Source: CAYXZQ01 sp964469935 (GTDB lineage Archaea > Nanobdellota > Nanobdellia > Woesearchaeales > DSVV01). From it: DNA of 30,738 nucleotides. Position numbers and translations under genes: made by a program. A model generated the notes under the pieces. That model was given only the letters and a program-made list of their open reading frames with translations. It was not told the origin of the DNA and did not search any database. The stretch lies in assembly GCA_964469935.1 (NCBI GenBank), contig CAYXZQ010000019.1, forward strand, positions 1 through 30,738, given 5' to 3'. Positions 13,996 to 21,292 of the stretch are shown here, piece by piece (position 1 is the stretch's first letter; every line of letters starts with the position of its first letter).

Positions 13996-16583
13996 GTGCA
14001 TGAGGACAAAAGAGGTAGGAATCATAAGGACGCTTTGTTACTTGTAGTTCTTGCTTTGTCGGTCCTGGCAGTCCTATCAGCATCAGGAGCGATATTTCAG
14101 TCGGGAGGGAAGATATATAATATTACATTCGATCTAACAGGGCCCCGTATCAACAATGCAAGCATTGACCAGACTGTCACATATTATGTTAATATCACCA
14201 ACAATGACAATTCTTCCAACAACTATAATTTTTCACTCGTTCCCGGCAATATGGCAGGCTTCAATTATTCAATAAGTCCTGTCAATTATACATTCCCTGT
14301 GAGTGGTTCTGTTTTTGTATCTATATACGCCAATTCAAGCAATATTGGTACGTATACTTTCAATCTTACAGCCACGCTCTCAGACAATGCATCCGTAGTC
14401 CTGAATTCATCGATAGACATCGGTGGCGATTTGGTTCTGGTTGTCATGGACATGACCGCACCAAAAGTAAGTAATTTACAGAACTCAACGACTAATGAGA
14501 CTGCTGACATCACGTTCTCGACAGANNNNNNNNNNNNNNNNNNNNNNNNNNNNNNNNNNNNNNNNNNNNNNNNNNNNNNNNNNNNNNNNNNNNNNNNNNN
14601 NNNNNNNNNNNNNNNNNNNNNNNNNGTAATTTACAGAACTCAACGACTAATGAGACTGCTGACATCACGTTCTCGACAGACGATTCAGCCAATTCGAGCA
14701 TAGATTACGGCACGACATCATCGCTGGGGACAAAAATCGACAATCCTGGATTTGCCACCGGCCATACCTTCAATCTCACCAGCCTCACGCCCAGCACGAC
14801 ATACTATTTCAACCTGACAGTCTGCAACTCAGGCGGCTACTGCAATGAGACAGGGCCGTATGCCTTCACGACGAACGCCACACCGACAGACACGACCCCA
14901 CCCGTCATATCCAACCTCCAGAACTCTACCACAAACGTTACAGCAGACATAACATTCTCGACAGATGATTCCTCGAATTCAAGCATCAATTACGGCACGA
15001 CATCATCATTGGGGTCGATGATGAACAACCTGGGTTTTGCAACCAGCCATACCTTCAATCTCACTGGACTTTTGTCTAATACAACATACTATTACAACCT
15101 AACTGTCTGCAACCCGGGAGGCTATTGCAATGAGACCGGTCTGTACAATTTCACAACAAATGAAACACCTGCATCTGTAGTTGGCAATGCATCAGCAGAT
15201 CATGATGACGTTGAGACACAGAGAGGAAATTTACTTTACAGATTGATCCTCCGCGCAGAGAACGAGGCTGATGCAGAGACCCTGCGGAACAATGTCATCG
15301 CGAACCTATACCTGCCGAAGCTGATGTCAGACGTGAATGTCACATGGAATTCCACTAATTCCACCTTGATCAACAGCGATGGAAAGGTGACCAGGCCGGA
15401 TTCTGACACATCTGTAAACCTTACAGCGCATCTCTCGAAGAACTCCCAGAGCGACACCAAGCAGTTCACATTCACTGTCAGGGCCAGGGTGGATGCATCC
15501 ACGCTTGACAGCGAGGGGCATGTTGATGAAGACTCTTCCCATACAGAGATCCTCGTAAGCAACGCAAGCCTCCAGAATCTTACAGAAGTCGTCTCGCAGG
15601 CTGGCGCGAACATTTCAGTGTTCCTGAACCTGGGCGGTTCTGTTGACCAGGACAACAACATAACCATTCCTAAGCAGCTGACTTTGACCAAGCAATCGTA
15701 CTCTGTCGTCATACCATCAGGGACGGAAATATCAGGCGGGACAGGCTGGAACGGCGTCTTCCTTATTCCGACGACCAAGACGACAGGGGGCTACTCTGTC
15801 TCAGGCGGCGGGTCAATAAAGTCTTTCATCAGCATAGGAGCAGGAGTCAGGCTAAATTTTTCAAAGCCCGTCAGGATAACCTTGAGCAGTGTTGGAGCAA
15901 ACAAGGCAGGCTGGGTAGTTGCAGGCAGTCCGACTATCACTCCGATAGCTGCATGTTCAGGCACGTCAGATGCCGGCATCTACAGCTCATCGAACCACAT
16001 GTGTTACACGACATCCGGCAGCAACTTCATTATATGGACATACCACTTCACCGAGTTCGCAACCTACTACAAGGACTCCGGCGGAGGAGGCGGAGGCGGA
16101 GGAGGTGGAGGCGGCGGTACCTACACGACCAGCTCGTCACCTGCCGGTGCCTGCACGCCGTCCTGGTCCTGTACGCCATGGTCAGACTGCAAGCCATGGG
16201 GAGTGAGGACAAGGGACTGCACTGACCTCAACTCCTGCACAGTTTCAGACAAGCCCCTGACGATTGAGGACTGCATATACGATCCCGGAACAGCCGGAAG
16301 CGATCAGGCAGTATCGACAACAGCAGGATCCTCGTCAAGCAACAGCACAACGGGGACGCAGGATAAGGCAGGACCGAAGGGTAATGCCACCCTGCAGGTA
16401 ATACCCTCCGGACAGGAAGGGTATCATTACGAAATATGGATAGCTTCATTTGCCGCTGTCGTCGTGCTGCTGTCGATCATTCTTCTCACGGCATATTTCA
16501 GGAAGCGCGGGTTCCCATGGTGGGTATATCTCTGGCAGAAGCGCATCGAGAGGAAGTTCTTCAGGAGAGACAGGGAATTTTAA
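13996..16583 (+). CDS. Large FN3-repeat cell-surface protein, interrupted by the assembly gap
   Basis: One gene read in two pieces: 13996-14525, and 14626-16583 in a frame whose codons begin at 14628. Removing the 100 Ns plus the duplicated 55 nt (155 nt in all) puts both halves in one frame of 811 codons. From the N-terminus: a hydrophobic signal/anchor (about 12-30), a beta-rich Asn-glycosylation-rich domain, tandem 95-residue fibronectin-III-like repeats (each with SNLQNSTTN..ADITFSTDDS, INYGTTSSLG, YYxNLTVCNxGGYCNETG), and a long beta domain. A run of 13 Gly codons (about 16079-16117) leads to a thrombospondin-1-like module (CTPSWSCTPWSDC ... RTRDC), a Ser/Thr-rich stalk, a transmembrane helix near the end and a basic cytoplasmic tail. 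Likely a stalked adhesin. It starts at GTG. True length depends on how many repeats the gap hides. Confidence 0.8.
14471..14525 (+). repeat. 55-nt direct repeat, copy left of the gap
   Basis: Identical over exactly 55 nt to 14626-14680, at the very edge of the N-run. An overlap of exactly one odd length at both contig ends is what a k=55 de Bruijn assembler leaves at a branching repeat. Confidence 0.9.
14526..14625. other. Assembly gap of exactly 100 Ns
   Basis: A run of 100 Ns, a conventional placeholder for unknown gap size. It lies inside the first FN3-type repeat of the surface-protein gene. Confidence 0.98.
14626..14680 (+). repeat. 55-nt direct repeat, copy right of the gap
   Basis: Exact copy of 14471-14525. 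It encodes the start of an FN3-type repeat (NLQNSTTNETADITFST). Confidence 0.9.
14626..15195 (+). repeat. Tandem 285-nt (95-residue) FN3-like repeats
   Basis: Two adjoining units, about 14626-14910 and 14911-15195, align at an offset of 285 nt, a whole number of codons. Both encode the same pattern from SNLQNSTTN to CNETG...FTTN. At least one more unit begins before the gap. Confidence 0.75.
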
Positions 16584-16611
16584 TGCTCAAGCATAAATTA
16601 TTTTAATCAAA

Positions 16612-17199
16612 ATGCCTTTGCTCAATCAGACTAAGGGTGCGGTCCTGCTTATCATAATCCTGATGGTCGCTGCATGCACAAGCTCCATCGACAGGATGCA
16701 GGAGACGCAGATCGACAATTTCATAAAGAACGAGAACCAGATAACGGGGGTGGTCAATATCCAGGAGATGAATGTATCGAGCCCGGACTTCGGGCAGGAC
16801 GAGATGATCCCGGCAAGGTTCACCTGCGACGGTGACGACATCAGTCCGGAAATAGACATCAGCGGCATTCCTGACAAGGCAAAGAGCCTGGTCCTGATAA
16901 TGGACGATCCGGACGCGCCCATGGGGACATGGGACCACTGGGTCATGTTCGACATACCTGTGACAGAAAGGATAAAGGAGAGCTCGGCGCCCGGTGTCCA
17001 GGGAAAGAATTCTTGGGGAAGGAACGGCTACGGCGGGCCCTGCCCTCCGAACGGCACCCACAGGTACTTCTTCAAGGTGTACGCCCTTGACAGGATGCTT
17101 GGCATCAAGGATTCGTCGACAAAGAAGGATGTCATGGATGCGATGATGGATTCTGTGATAGGCGAGGGCAGGCTTGTCGGGCTGTACAGCAGGCAGTGA
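16612..17199 (+). CDS. PEBP family (YbhB/YbcL, Raf-kinase-inhibitor-like) lipoprotein
   Basis: A 195-aa protein. The N-terminus is a lipoprotein signal with lipobox VAAC (Cys22) and a short linker to about residue 55. The rest is a complete prokaryotic phosphatidylethanolamine-binding-protein domain: SPDFGQDEMIPARFTCDGDD near the start, the ligand-site motif DDPDAPMGTWDHWV in the middle, GYGGPCPPNGTHRYFF after it and the closing helix. Prokaryotic PEBPs bind anionic ligands in this pocket, but their roles are mostly unknown. Here the protein is predicted to be tethered outside the membrane. It follows the FN3 surface gene by 28 nt and may be co-transcribed. An AT-rich stretch at 16593-16604 is too close to be a standard TATA box. 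Confidence 0.88.
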   Translation: MPLLNQTKGAVLLIIILMVAACTSSIDRMQETQIDNFIKNENQITGVVNIQEMNVSSPDFGQDEMIPARFTCDGDDISPEIDISGIPDKAKSLVLIMDDPDAPMGTWDHWVMFDIPVTERIKESSAPGVQGKNSWGRNGYGGPCPPNGTHRYFFKVYALDRMLGIKDSSTKKDVMDAMMDSVIGEGRLVGLYSRQ

Positions 17200-17201
17200 G
17201 C

Positions 17202-17534
17202 CTAGAGCAGCCGGATCTTTCCGTGCTCTTCTATGAGCTCTCCGTTGCCGACGAGCTCATTGATTTTGTCTTCCCCGAACCTCTCTATCAGTTCCACTGA
17301 ATCAATGAAGACGTTCTCTTTGACAAACGATATTATCTCGTCGAAGTCGGATGCGTCGCCGGAGCTAACGAGCGCCTTGACAGCCTTTATGTGCTTGCAG
17401 TCCCCGCCCGTCCTCCTCAGCCTGTGGATGAAATGAGGGCAGGTGCACGTGTTCTTCTTGAGGTCCACCTCGTAGAACCTTCCGGGAGTGCTGCTCTCGA
17501 CAGAATAATGCCCGTCTTTTTTTCCGATCTCCAT
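17202..17534 (-). CDS. SWIM zinc-finger protein
   Basis: A 110-aa protein from ATG 17534. It contains a SWIM-type zinc-binding motif, CxCx13CxH: Cys30 and Cys32 in TCTCPHF, then Cys46 and His48 in DCKHIK. SWIM domains bind zinc and mediate DNA or protein contacts; stand-alone archaeal versions are usually uncharacterised. The C-terminal half is helical and acidic. The frame stays open to 17576, but a minus-strand TATA-like TTTTTATT (17564-17557) centred 26 nt before 17534 favours the shorter start. It converges on the PEBP gene with 2 nt between stop codons. Confidence 0.75.
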   Translation of the reverse strand: MEIGKKDGHYSVESSTPGRFYEVDLKKNTCTCPHFIHRLRRTGGDCKHIKAVKALVSSGDASDFDEIISFVKENVFIDSVELIERFGEDKINELVGNGELIEEHGKIRLL

Positions 17535-17556
17535 GCAGCGCAGTATTGCTGCCCCA

Positions 17557-17564
17557 AATAAAAA
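17557..17564 (-). promoter_or_regulatory. TATA-like box of the SWIM gene
   Basis: TTTTTATT on the minus strand, 26 nt before ATG 17534. It overlaps the 3' end region of the OB-fold gene upstream. Confidence 0.45.
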
Positions 17565-17572
17565 TATTGCGC

Positions 17573-17917
17573 TCATCCTTTCTCTATCTTATCGGCGATT
17601 ATCTCATCCTCCCCATCGTACTCGTCAAGCTTTCCGGTGACCCTAACATTGTCACCTACAGAGAGTCCGGTGCCTGTGTCGCCGAACGCGACGACAGGGA
17701 TGCTGTCCTCCCTGCTCACCCTGATTATGCAGAGTCCCTGCTTCTGGCTTACTTCTGTCACCCTTCCGCTCAGGGCCACTGTGTCGCCTGGGCTCTGTTC
17801 GCCCAGAAAAGCGTTGTCATTTTCAGGTATGCTGATTGATGAGGAGTACAGGTACAAGAAGGTGATTCCTATGACTGAGCAGGCGAGTGCGATCTTCAAG
17901 AGTGCCGAGTCTTCCAT
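17573..17917 (-). CDS. Membrane-anchored OB-fold protein
   Basis: A 114-aa protein from ATG 17917 (ATG 17926 is a near alternative). An N-terminal hydrophobic helix (LLKIALACSVIGITFLYLY) acts as signal or anchor. It is followed by an OB-fold of the tRNA-anti/nucleic-acid-binding kind: GDTVALSGRVTEVSQKQGLCIIRVSR ... PVVAFGD ... GLSVGDNVRVTGKLDEYDGEDEIIADKIEKG. The strand order and the VxGxV / VxGxL turns are typical of archaeal OB-fold proteins of this sort, some of which are fused to nucleases. The open frame extends to 18268, but that part is the antisense shadow of the next gene. TTATAAAC lies about 25 nt before 17917. Ligand unknown. Confidence 0.7.
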   Translation of the reverse strand: MEDSALLKIALACSVIGITFLYLYSSSISIPENDNAFLGEQSPGDTVALSGRVTEVSQKQGLCIIRVSREDSIPVVAFGDTGTGLSVGDNVRVTGKLDEYDGEDEIIADKIEKG

Positions 17918-17938
17918 CCGTTCCATGAGCAGCAATGG

Positions 17939-17946
17939 GTTTATAA
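17939..17946 (-). promoter_or_regulatory. TATA box of the OB-fold gene
   Basis: TTATAAAC on the minus strand, about 25 nt before ATG 17917. It argues against the longer frame running to 18268. Confidence 0.45.
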
Positions 17947-17994
17947 CAGCTGCTAAAAAAAACACATGGAAATTCCGGAGGAAAAGAAAGATAT

Positions 17995-18291
17995 TCAGCT
18001 CATCGCGGTCTTCTCGACAAGGTGGCCGATGAGCCCTGCAATGGCAGAGACAGGGATGCCTATGACGAGCATGAACAGGCCGAGAAAGCCGAGCCTTGTA
18101 AGGAACGCCTCTGAAAAGCTGCATTCCCATGTCCTCGACATCATGCTGCAGACATTGGGAATGCCTTTGCTCACAAAAAGTATGTCGATTCCTAATAATA
18201 TCAGGGTATAGACGAGCCCGATGACAAACGAGAATATGAGGCCGAAGGCCGCGCCCTTCTGCCACCACCGAAGCCTTGAGAAGAATCCCAA
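17995..18291 (-). CDS. Small two-helix membrane protein
   Basis: A 98-aa protein of unknown function with two transmembrane helices (about residues 13-37 and 68-90) and a loop between them containing Cys48 and Cys57 (NVCSMMSRTWECSF), which could form a disulfide outside the cell. It starts with TTG one base after the stop of the PfkB gene, so it is probably the second gene of that operon and co-translated. An aromatic/basic N-terminus (FFSRLRWWQKG) suggests an inside-facing start. Proteins of this shape are frequent in small archaeal genomes, but I recognise no family. Confidence 0.65.
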   Translation of the reverse strand: MGFFSRLRWWQKGAAFGLIFSFVIGLVYTLILLGIDILFVSKGIPNVCSMMSRTWECSFSEAFLTRLGFLGLFMLVIGIPVSAIAGLIGHLVEKTAMS

Positions 18292-18292
18292 T

Positions 18293-19273
18293 TTATCTTA
18301 CCTTCTTCCTTGTTATCCTGTGGTTCTTCTTCATCATGGAAAGTGCTTCCTTGTATCTGAGAAGCCTGTTCTTTGCGCCTATGTGCCTCACCACTGACGT
18401 CGCGTTTGCCATGCCCATGTTCAGGCCGAACTCTATGTCGTCCCTGTACACCAGCCCTGAGACCACGCCTGAGGCAAATGCGTCCCCTGCTCCAGTGGTC
18501 TCCATTGTCTTGACCTTGTTTGCAGGTATCCTGTAATAGAATCGTCTGTCAAATGCATACGCCCCCTGCCTGCCGTCGGTTATTATGACAAGCTCAGGGC
18601 CGAGGACTGCAAGGCTCTTGAGCAGCTCGATGACAGGGTTGTGGCCCACGAGATATTCAGCCTCCTCCCTGTTGAGCACGAGGAGCGTCGTATTCTTCAG
18701 CAGCCTTCTCAAATAGAGAGTCCCCCTCTCCGCAAGATAGCTGCTTGGGTTGAACGCGACCCTGATGCCTTTCTTCTTCGCATAATCCGACAGCTTCTCA
18801 AGCGTCCTGTAAGACTCGCCCACCATGGACGAGAAATAAAGCCATCTCGCCTTTATGCTCGATTTCTTTATCTCTGAGAATTTCAGGTTTGAGTTTGCTC
18901 CCTTGAAAGTGAGTATCGTCCTGTCGTCCTCAACGCTGTCGAGCACGACCGAATACCCTGTCTGCTCCTTTCCTGTGACTCCGATGAAATCTATCTTCTC
19001 CTTCTTCAGCTCGTCAAGGATCAGCCCGGCGTTGCTGTCTTTTCCGAGCTTTCCGAGAAAAGCCGTCTTCAGGCCGAGCCTCGAGAATGCGACACCTGTG
19101 TTCGTCCCGCCACCGCCTGTATGGAAATCGAGTCCCGTGATGAGGATCTTTGTGCCGGAAGGGTATGCAATGAGCGTCTCCTGGCTCTTGCCGTTCTTGA
19201 TGCTTACAAGCTCAGCCTCTGTCTTTGCAAAGACGTCGATGGTGGCAGAGCCGACTGTTATCACATCGTACAT
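18293..19273 (-). CDS. PfkB-family sugar/nucleoside kinase
   Basis: A 326-aa protein of the ribokinase/PfkB family. It has the N-terminal GSATIDVFA strand, the substrate-binding GGGGTNTGVAFSRLG at 53-67, LVLNREEAEYL at 198-208, and the anion-hole/catalytic motif TTGAGDAFASG at 259-269 with Asp264 as the likely base. These enzymes transfer the ATP gamma-phosphate to a hydroxymethyl group of a sugar or nucleoside. Which substrate is used cannot be told from sequence; ribose, nucleosides and fructose phosphates are all used in the family. A TATA box (minus strand 19303-19296) sits about 26 nt before ATG 19273. The membrane protein at 18291 follows directly. Confidence 0.88.
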   Translation of the reverse strand: MYDVITVGSATIDVFAKTEAELVSIKNGKSQETLIAYPSGTKILITGLDFHTGGGGTNTGVAFSRLGLKTAFLGKLGKDSNAGLILDELKKEKIDFIGVTGKEQTGYSVVLDSVEDDRTILTFKGANSNLKFSEIKKSSIKARWLYFSSMVGESYRTLEKLSDYAKKKGIRVAFNPSSYLAERGTLYLRRLLKNTTLLVLNREEAEYLVGHNPVIELLKSLAVLGPELVIITDGRQGAYAFDRRFYYRIPANKVKTMETTGAGDAFASGVVSGLVYRDDIEFGLNMGMANATSVVRHIGAKNRLLRYKEALSMMKKNHRITRKKVR

Positions 19274-19295
19274 GGAAGAATTTCAGTTGAGATAG

Positions 19296-19303
19296 TATTT
19301 AAA
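19296..19303 (-). promoter_or_regulatory. TATA box of the pfkB-like operon
   Basis: TTTAAATA on the minus strand, centred about 26 nt before ATG 19273; leaderless. Confidence 0.6.
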
Positions 19304-19328
19304 TCTTTTGGCAAGCTCATGCCGATGG

Positions 19329-20267
19329 TCACAGGCTTTTGAGGTATGCGTCAGCAGTGCTCCTGATAAGATTTACAATTTCCATGTCGAGCTTGTGTTT
19401 TTGCAGGGCCCCTGCAAATCCTGATTCGTACATGCCTGTCTCGGTCAAGACAGATCTTGCCTGTCTTTTCATCTCGTCCAAGGCCTCTCTTGCATCCCCG
19501 CAGGCATCACGCTTGTCAGCCAGGATGCCGACACCTATCAGCAGCTTTAGATATCTTCTGCTCCCCGGTACCTTCATCGCGTCAGTCTCCTTGAGGCCCT
19601 GTTCCGAGAGTTCACGCATTATCTGGCCCTTGTAGTGGCAGATGTTCTCTGCAAGCTTCCTTGCCTTCTTGGACGTGAGGTCATTCCTGTAGTCCTTGAA
19701 CTTCTCTGCAGCTCTGATAAATGATAAGTGCTCTTTTACCGGGATGAGCTTTTGCTCAGGTGCCTGTCTCTGCACCCCCATGTATTTGAGCATGTTCTCG
19801 GTCTCTGAATATATGCGCCTGTCGAGATCATTCTTGTCCATGGAGATGTATTTGAGTTTCTTCTCGTATGACCTGATATTGCCCCCTGTGCTCTGTATGA
19901 TGCTCAGGTTCCTTGACATCTCGTCGACGACCTTGCTTATGTCGTCAAGCGTCCTCTTTCTCACGGTATTCGCTGAATCGCCGAGGCTGCATACCAGATA
20001 GTGGAGCCGGTTCTTGCTGCCGAACCAGCTGTAGCTCTCTGCCCTTTCTGCCTTGGCCTTGGTCTGCTCGACGGCATTCAACAGGTCGTTCATATTGTAG
20101 CTTTCAGCCTTGACTTTTTTCTCCCTGTCATAAAGGAGCCTTTCCAGCCTGCTCACGGATAGAGAGAGCTTCTGTGGGTCGATCGACAGGAGGTCCAGCC
20201 CGTCGTGATAAGCCAGTTTTCTGCTCAGAAGCTCCTTTATCCTCTTGACATCTATCTGCTCCTCCAT
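19329..20267 (-). CDS. Coiled-coil/helical protein of unknown function
   Basis: A 312-aa, almost entirely helical, charged protein with no signal peptide or membrane helix, hence cytoplasmic. Heptad-like stretches occur near residues 35-80 (RLERLLYDREKKVKAES... NAVEQTKAKAERAE) and 100-165. Strongly basic patches (KKARKLAENICHYKG) alternate with acidic ones. I recognise no family and see no catalytic motif. A TATA box lies 26 nt before ATG 20267 on the minus strand, giving a leaderless mRNA. It is divergent from the small gene at 20381, and the two promoters share the 113-nt gap, so they could be regulated together. Confidence 0.65.
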   Translation of the reverse strand: MEEQIDVKRIKELLSRKLAYHDGLDLLSIDPQKLSLSVSRLERLLYDREKKVKAESYNMNDLLNAVEQTKAKAERAESYSWFGSKNRLHYLVCSLGDSANTVRKRTLDDISKVVDEMSRNLSIIQSTGGNIRSYEKKLKYISMDKNDLDRRIYSETENMLKYMGVQRQAPEQKLIPVKEHLSFIRAAEKFKDYRNDLTSKKARKLAENICHYKGQIMRELSEQGLKETDAMKVPGSRRYLKLLIGVGILADKRDACGDAREALDEMKRQARSVLTETGMYESGFAGALQKHKLDMEIVNLIRSTADAYLKSL

Positions 20268-20289
20268 GATGCAGGGGTAAAGGAATTAT

Positions 20290-20297
20290 TATTTAAA
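20290..20297 (-). promoter_or_regulatory. TATA box of the helical protein gene
   Basis: TTTAAATA on the minus strand, centred 26 nt before ATG 20267. Confidence 0.6.
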
Positions 20298-20340
20298 TCT
20301 TATTGTCATAATCACTGCATAGTGGATATGCATGGGAAGG

Positions 20341-20379
20341 TTTATATAGCCTGAATGCCTGATAAGGCAAGTGATTCAG
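20341..20379 (+). promoter_or_regulatory. TATA box plus operator-like inverted repeat
   Basis: TTTATATA at 20341-20348 is followed at once by an inverted repeat: CTGAAT at 20351-20356 with ATTCAG at 20374-20379, enclosing GCCT-GATA-AGGC at 20357-20368. The predicted transcription start (about 20371) lies inside it and the ATG is 2 nt after it. It could be a repressor site or an RNA hairpin that hides the start codon. Confidence 0.5.
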
Positions 20380-20380
20380 T

Positions 20381-20656
20381 ATGGAACTTCCGATGGACAG
20401 GATAATCAGGGATGCAGAGGAGAAATCCAGGACTGACCTCGAGAAGAAAGCGGCCCAGGAGGGTCTGGATGAGGCGTATTTCGGTCTTGTGGCAGGCATC
20501 CTCAGTGAGAGCAAAAAAGTCCAGGAAAGTTATCATGCGAACATGAAAGCTCTCATCAGAGAATACAACAGCCGTATTGATTTGACGGACAGGGCCAATA
20601 TTTTACCTCTCATGCAGAAGTCATATGAGATGGCGAGAAGGGAACACAAGGGATAA
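20381..20656 (+). CDS. Small helical protein, function unknown
   Basis: A 91-aa charged, helical, cytoplasmic protein (MELPMDRIIRDAEEKSRTDLEKK ... EYNSRIDLTDRANILPLMQKSYEMARREHKG). No membrane segment, metal site or known motif is visible. It is a believable gene because it has a TATA box, an ATG just after a palindrome, and a normal amino-acid composition, and the overlapping minus-strand frames look like shadows. It is divergent from the helical protein gene at 20267 and converges on the small membrane protein gene at 20663. Possibly part of a regulated pair with its divergent neighbour. Confidence 0.6.
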   Translation: MELPMDRIIRDAEEKSRTDLEKKAAQEGLDEAYFGLVAGILSESKKVQESYHANMKALIREYNSRIDLTDRANILPLMQKSYEMARREHKG

Positions 20657-20662
20657 GCCAGG

Positions 20663-20932
20663 TTACTTTCTCCTGTATCTCAGGATCAATGCCCCTATGA
20701 TTATCGCCAGCCCTATCACAAAAGAAGGCCCGAGCAGGCTGTAGTTCACCTCTGTCTTCTCGACGACCTTGAACTCATGGCAGGAATAATCAGAGCCGCA
20801 GTAATGGTCTGCGCCGCAGTCAGAGTCGTTTGAGCATTCCCTGCCTGCAAGCCCGACGAGCCAGACAATCACGACTATTATGATTATGACGACAAGGACA
20901 GCGACCACTCCGTTGGCTCTTTTGTTAAGCAT
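20663..20932 (-). CDS. Small Cys-rich two-helix membrane protein
   Basis: An 89-aa protein. A first hydrophobic helix (about 8-29) is followed by a short extracellular-looking loop with four cysteines in the pattern ECSNDSDCGADHYCGSDYSCHEF (residues 32-54 region), then a second helix (about 66-85) and a basic end RYRRK. The loop resembles the short CxxDxDCxxxxYCxxxxxC motifs that decorate many DPANN surface proteins and should hold two disulfides. A TATA box lies 26 nt before ATG 20932 on the minus strand. Function unknown; perhaps a membrane-tethered Cys module. Confidence 0.65.
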   Translation of the reverse strand: MLNKRANGVVAVLVVIIIIVVIVWLVGLAGRECSNDSDCGADHYCGSDYSCHEFKVVEKTEVNYSLLGPSFVIGLAIIIGALILRYRRK

Positions 20933-20952
20933 GCAGTATCGGTTTGAAGGCC

Positions 20953-20963
20953 TTTTATAAAAA
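20953..20963 (-). promoter_or_regulatory. TATA box of the Cys-rich membrane protein gene
   Basis: TTTTTATAAAA on the minus strand, centred 26 nt before ATG 20932. Confidence 0.6.
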
Positions 20964-21040
20964 GTTTTCTTTTTTTACCATTACAGAGTACTTACTAACG
21001 GGCCAATCCATGCCTGGCGCACAGAAATGCTTCCAAAATA

Positions 21041-21050
21041 TTTATAAATA
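21041..21050 (+). promoter_or_regulatory. TATA box at the head of the ATP synthase operon or leader RNA
   Basis: TTTATAAATA. The predicted start near 21070 is over 220 nt before the first ATP synthase ATG and coincides with the 5' arm of the first long RNA stem (21067-21078). Confidence 0.6.
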
Positions 21051-21066
21051 ATCAATTTTTCAAACA

Positions 21067-21262
21067 TCAGGATTCCACTATTCTTTGAATGGTGATTTGT
21101 ATCGAACCCAAATCATAAAGTTAATTGTGGAATCTTGACAAAGTCCGCAAAAGCATACTTTACTTCGCTTAAGGCGAAGTAAGCTCGAGAACCACGCGGT
21201 ATTAGGGTGTGGCAGGAAAATGTTGCTTGAGGCCAACCGTTTCTGACGGATGGTCCTTGACA
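21067..21262 (+). ncRNA. Putative structured leader RNA or small RNA before the ATP synthase operon
   Basis: This segment folds by eye into several strong helices. P1 is a 12-bp stem, 21067-21078 with 21127-21138, one G-U pair. Inside P1 are two hairpins: ATTC/GAAT (21080-21083 with 21087-21090) and a 7-bp one (21093-21099 with 21109-21115, loop TATCGAACC), making a three-way junction. Then come a perfect 9-bp hairpin TTACTTCGC/GCGAAGTAA around the loop TTAAG (about 21162-21184), a 6-bp hairpin 21192-21197 with 21207-21212, and a 13-bp stem 21227-21239/21246-21260 with one A-A mismatch and one bulge. It does not match tRNA, RNase P or SRP RNA as far as I can tell. It could be a cis-regulatory leader or an independent small RNA. 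Confidence 0.5.
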
Positions 21263-21292
21263 CTCAAAATAAAAACAAGGGTTGGGTCAAAC

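Noticed and set aside
14626..14703. Reading the N-terminal FN3 frame straight through the gap to the stop at 14703, giving a 235-aa protein.
   Set aside because: The frame after the gap is wrong by this reading; gap length is arbitrary and the codons beginning at 14628 continue the FN3 repeats to 16583.
17918..18268. N-terminal extension of the OB-fold gene by 117 codons.
   Set aside because: It overlaps the membrane-protein gene at 17995-18291 in another frame, is rich in Arg/His/Cys without structure, and the TATA box at 17939-17946 supports the short start.
21067..21138. Possible tRNA: the 72-nt stem-closed element has tRNA-like length and the minus strand reads GGTTCGATAC.
   Set aside because: The closing stem is 12 bp rather than 7, there is no anticodon arm of proper length, and the T-loop-like sequence sits in a 7-bp stem with a 9-nt loop.
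21067..21262. RNase P or SRP RNA in the ATP synthase leader.
   Set aside because: AAAGTCCGC near 21142 faintly recalls the RNase P P4 region, but the matching 3' ACAGAA element and overall size are missing; the SRP helix-8 motif was not seen.
21078..21263. Minus-strand 61-codon frame across the structured region.
   Set aside because: It lies wholly in the inverted-repeat region, has no promoter or start signals, and the RNA folding explains the sequence better.
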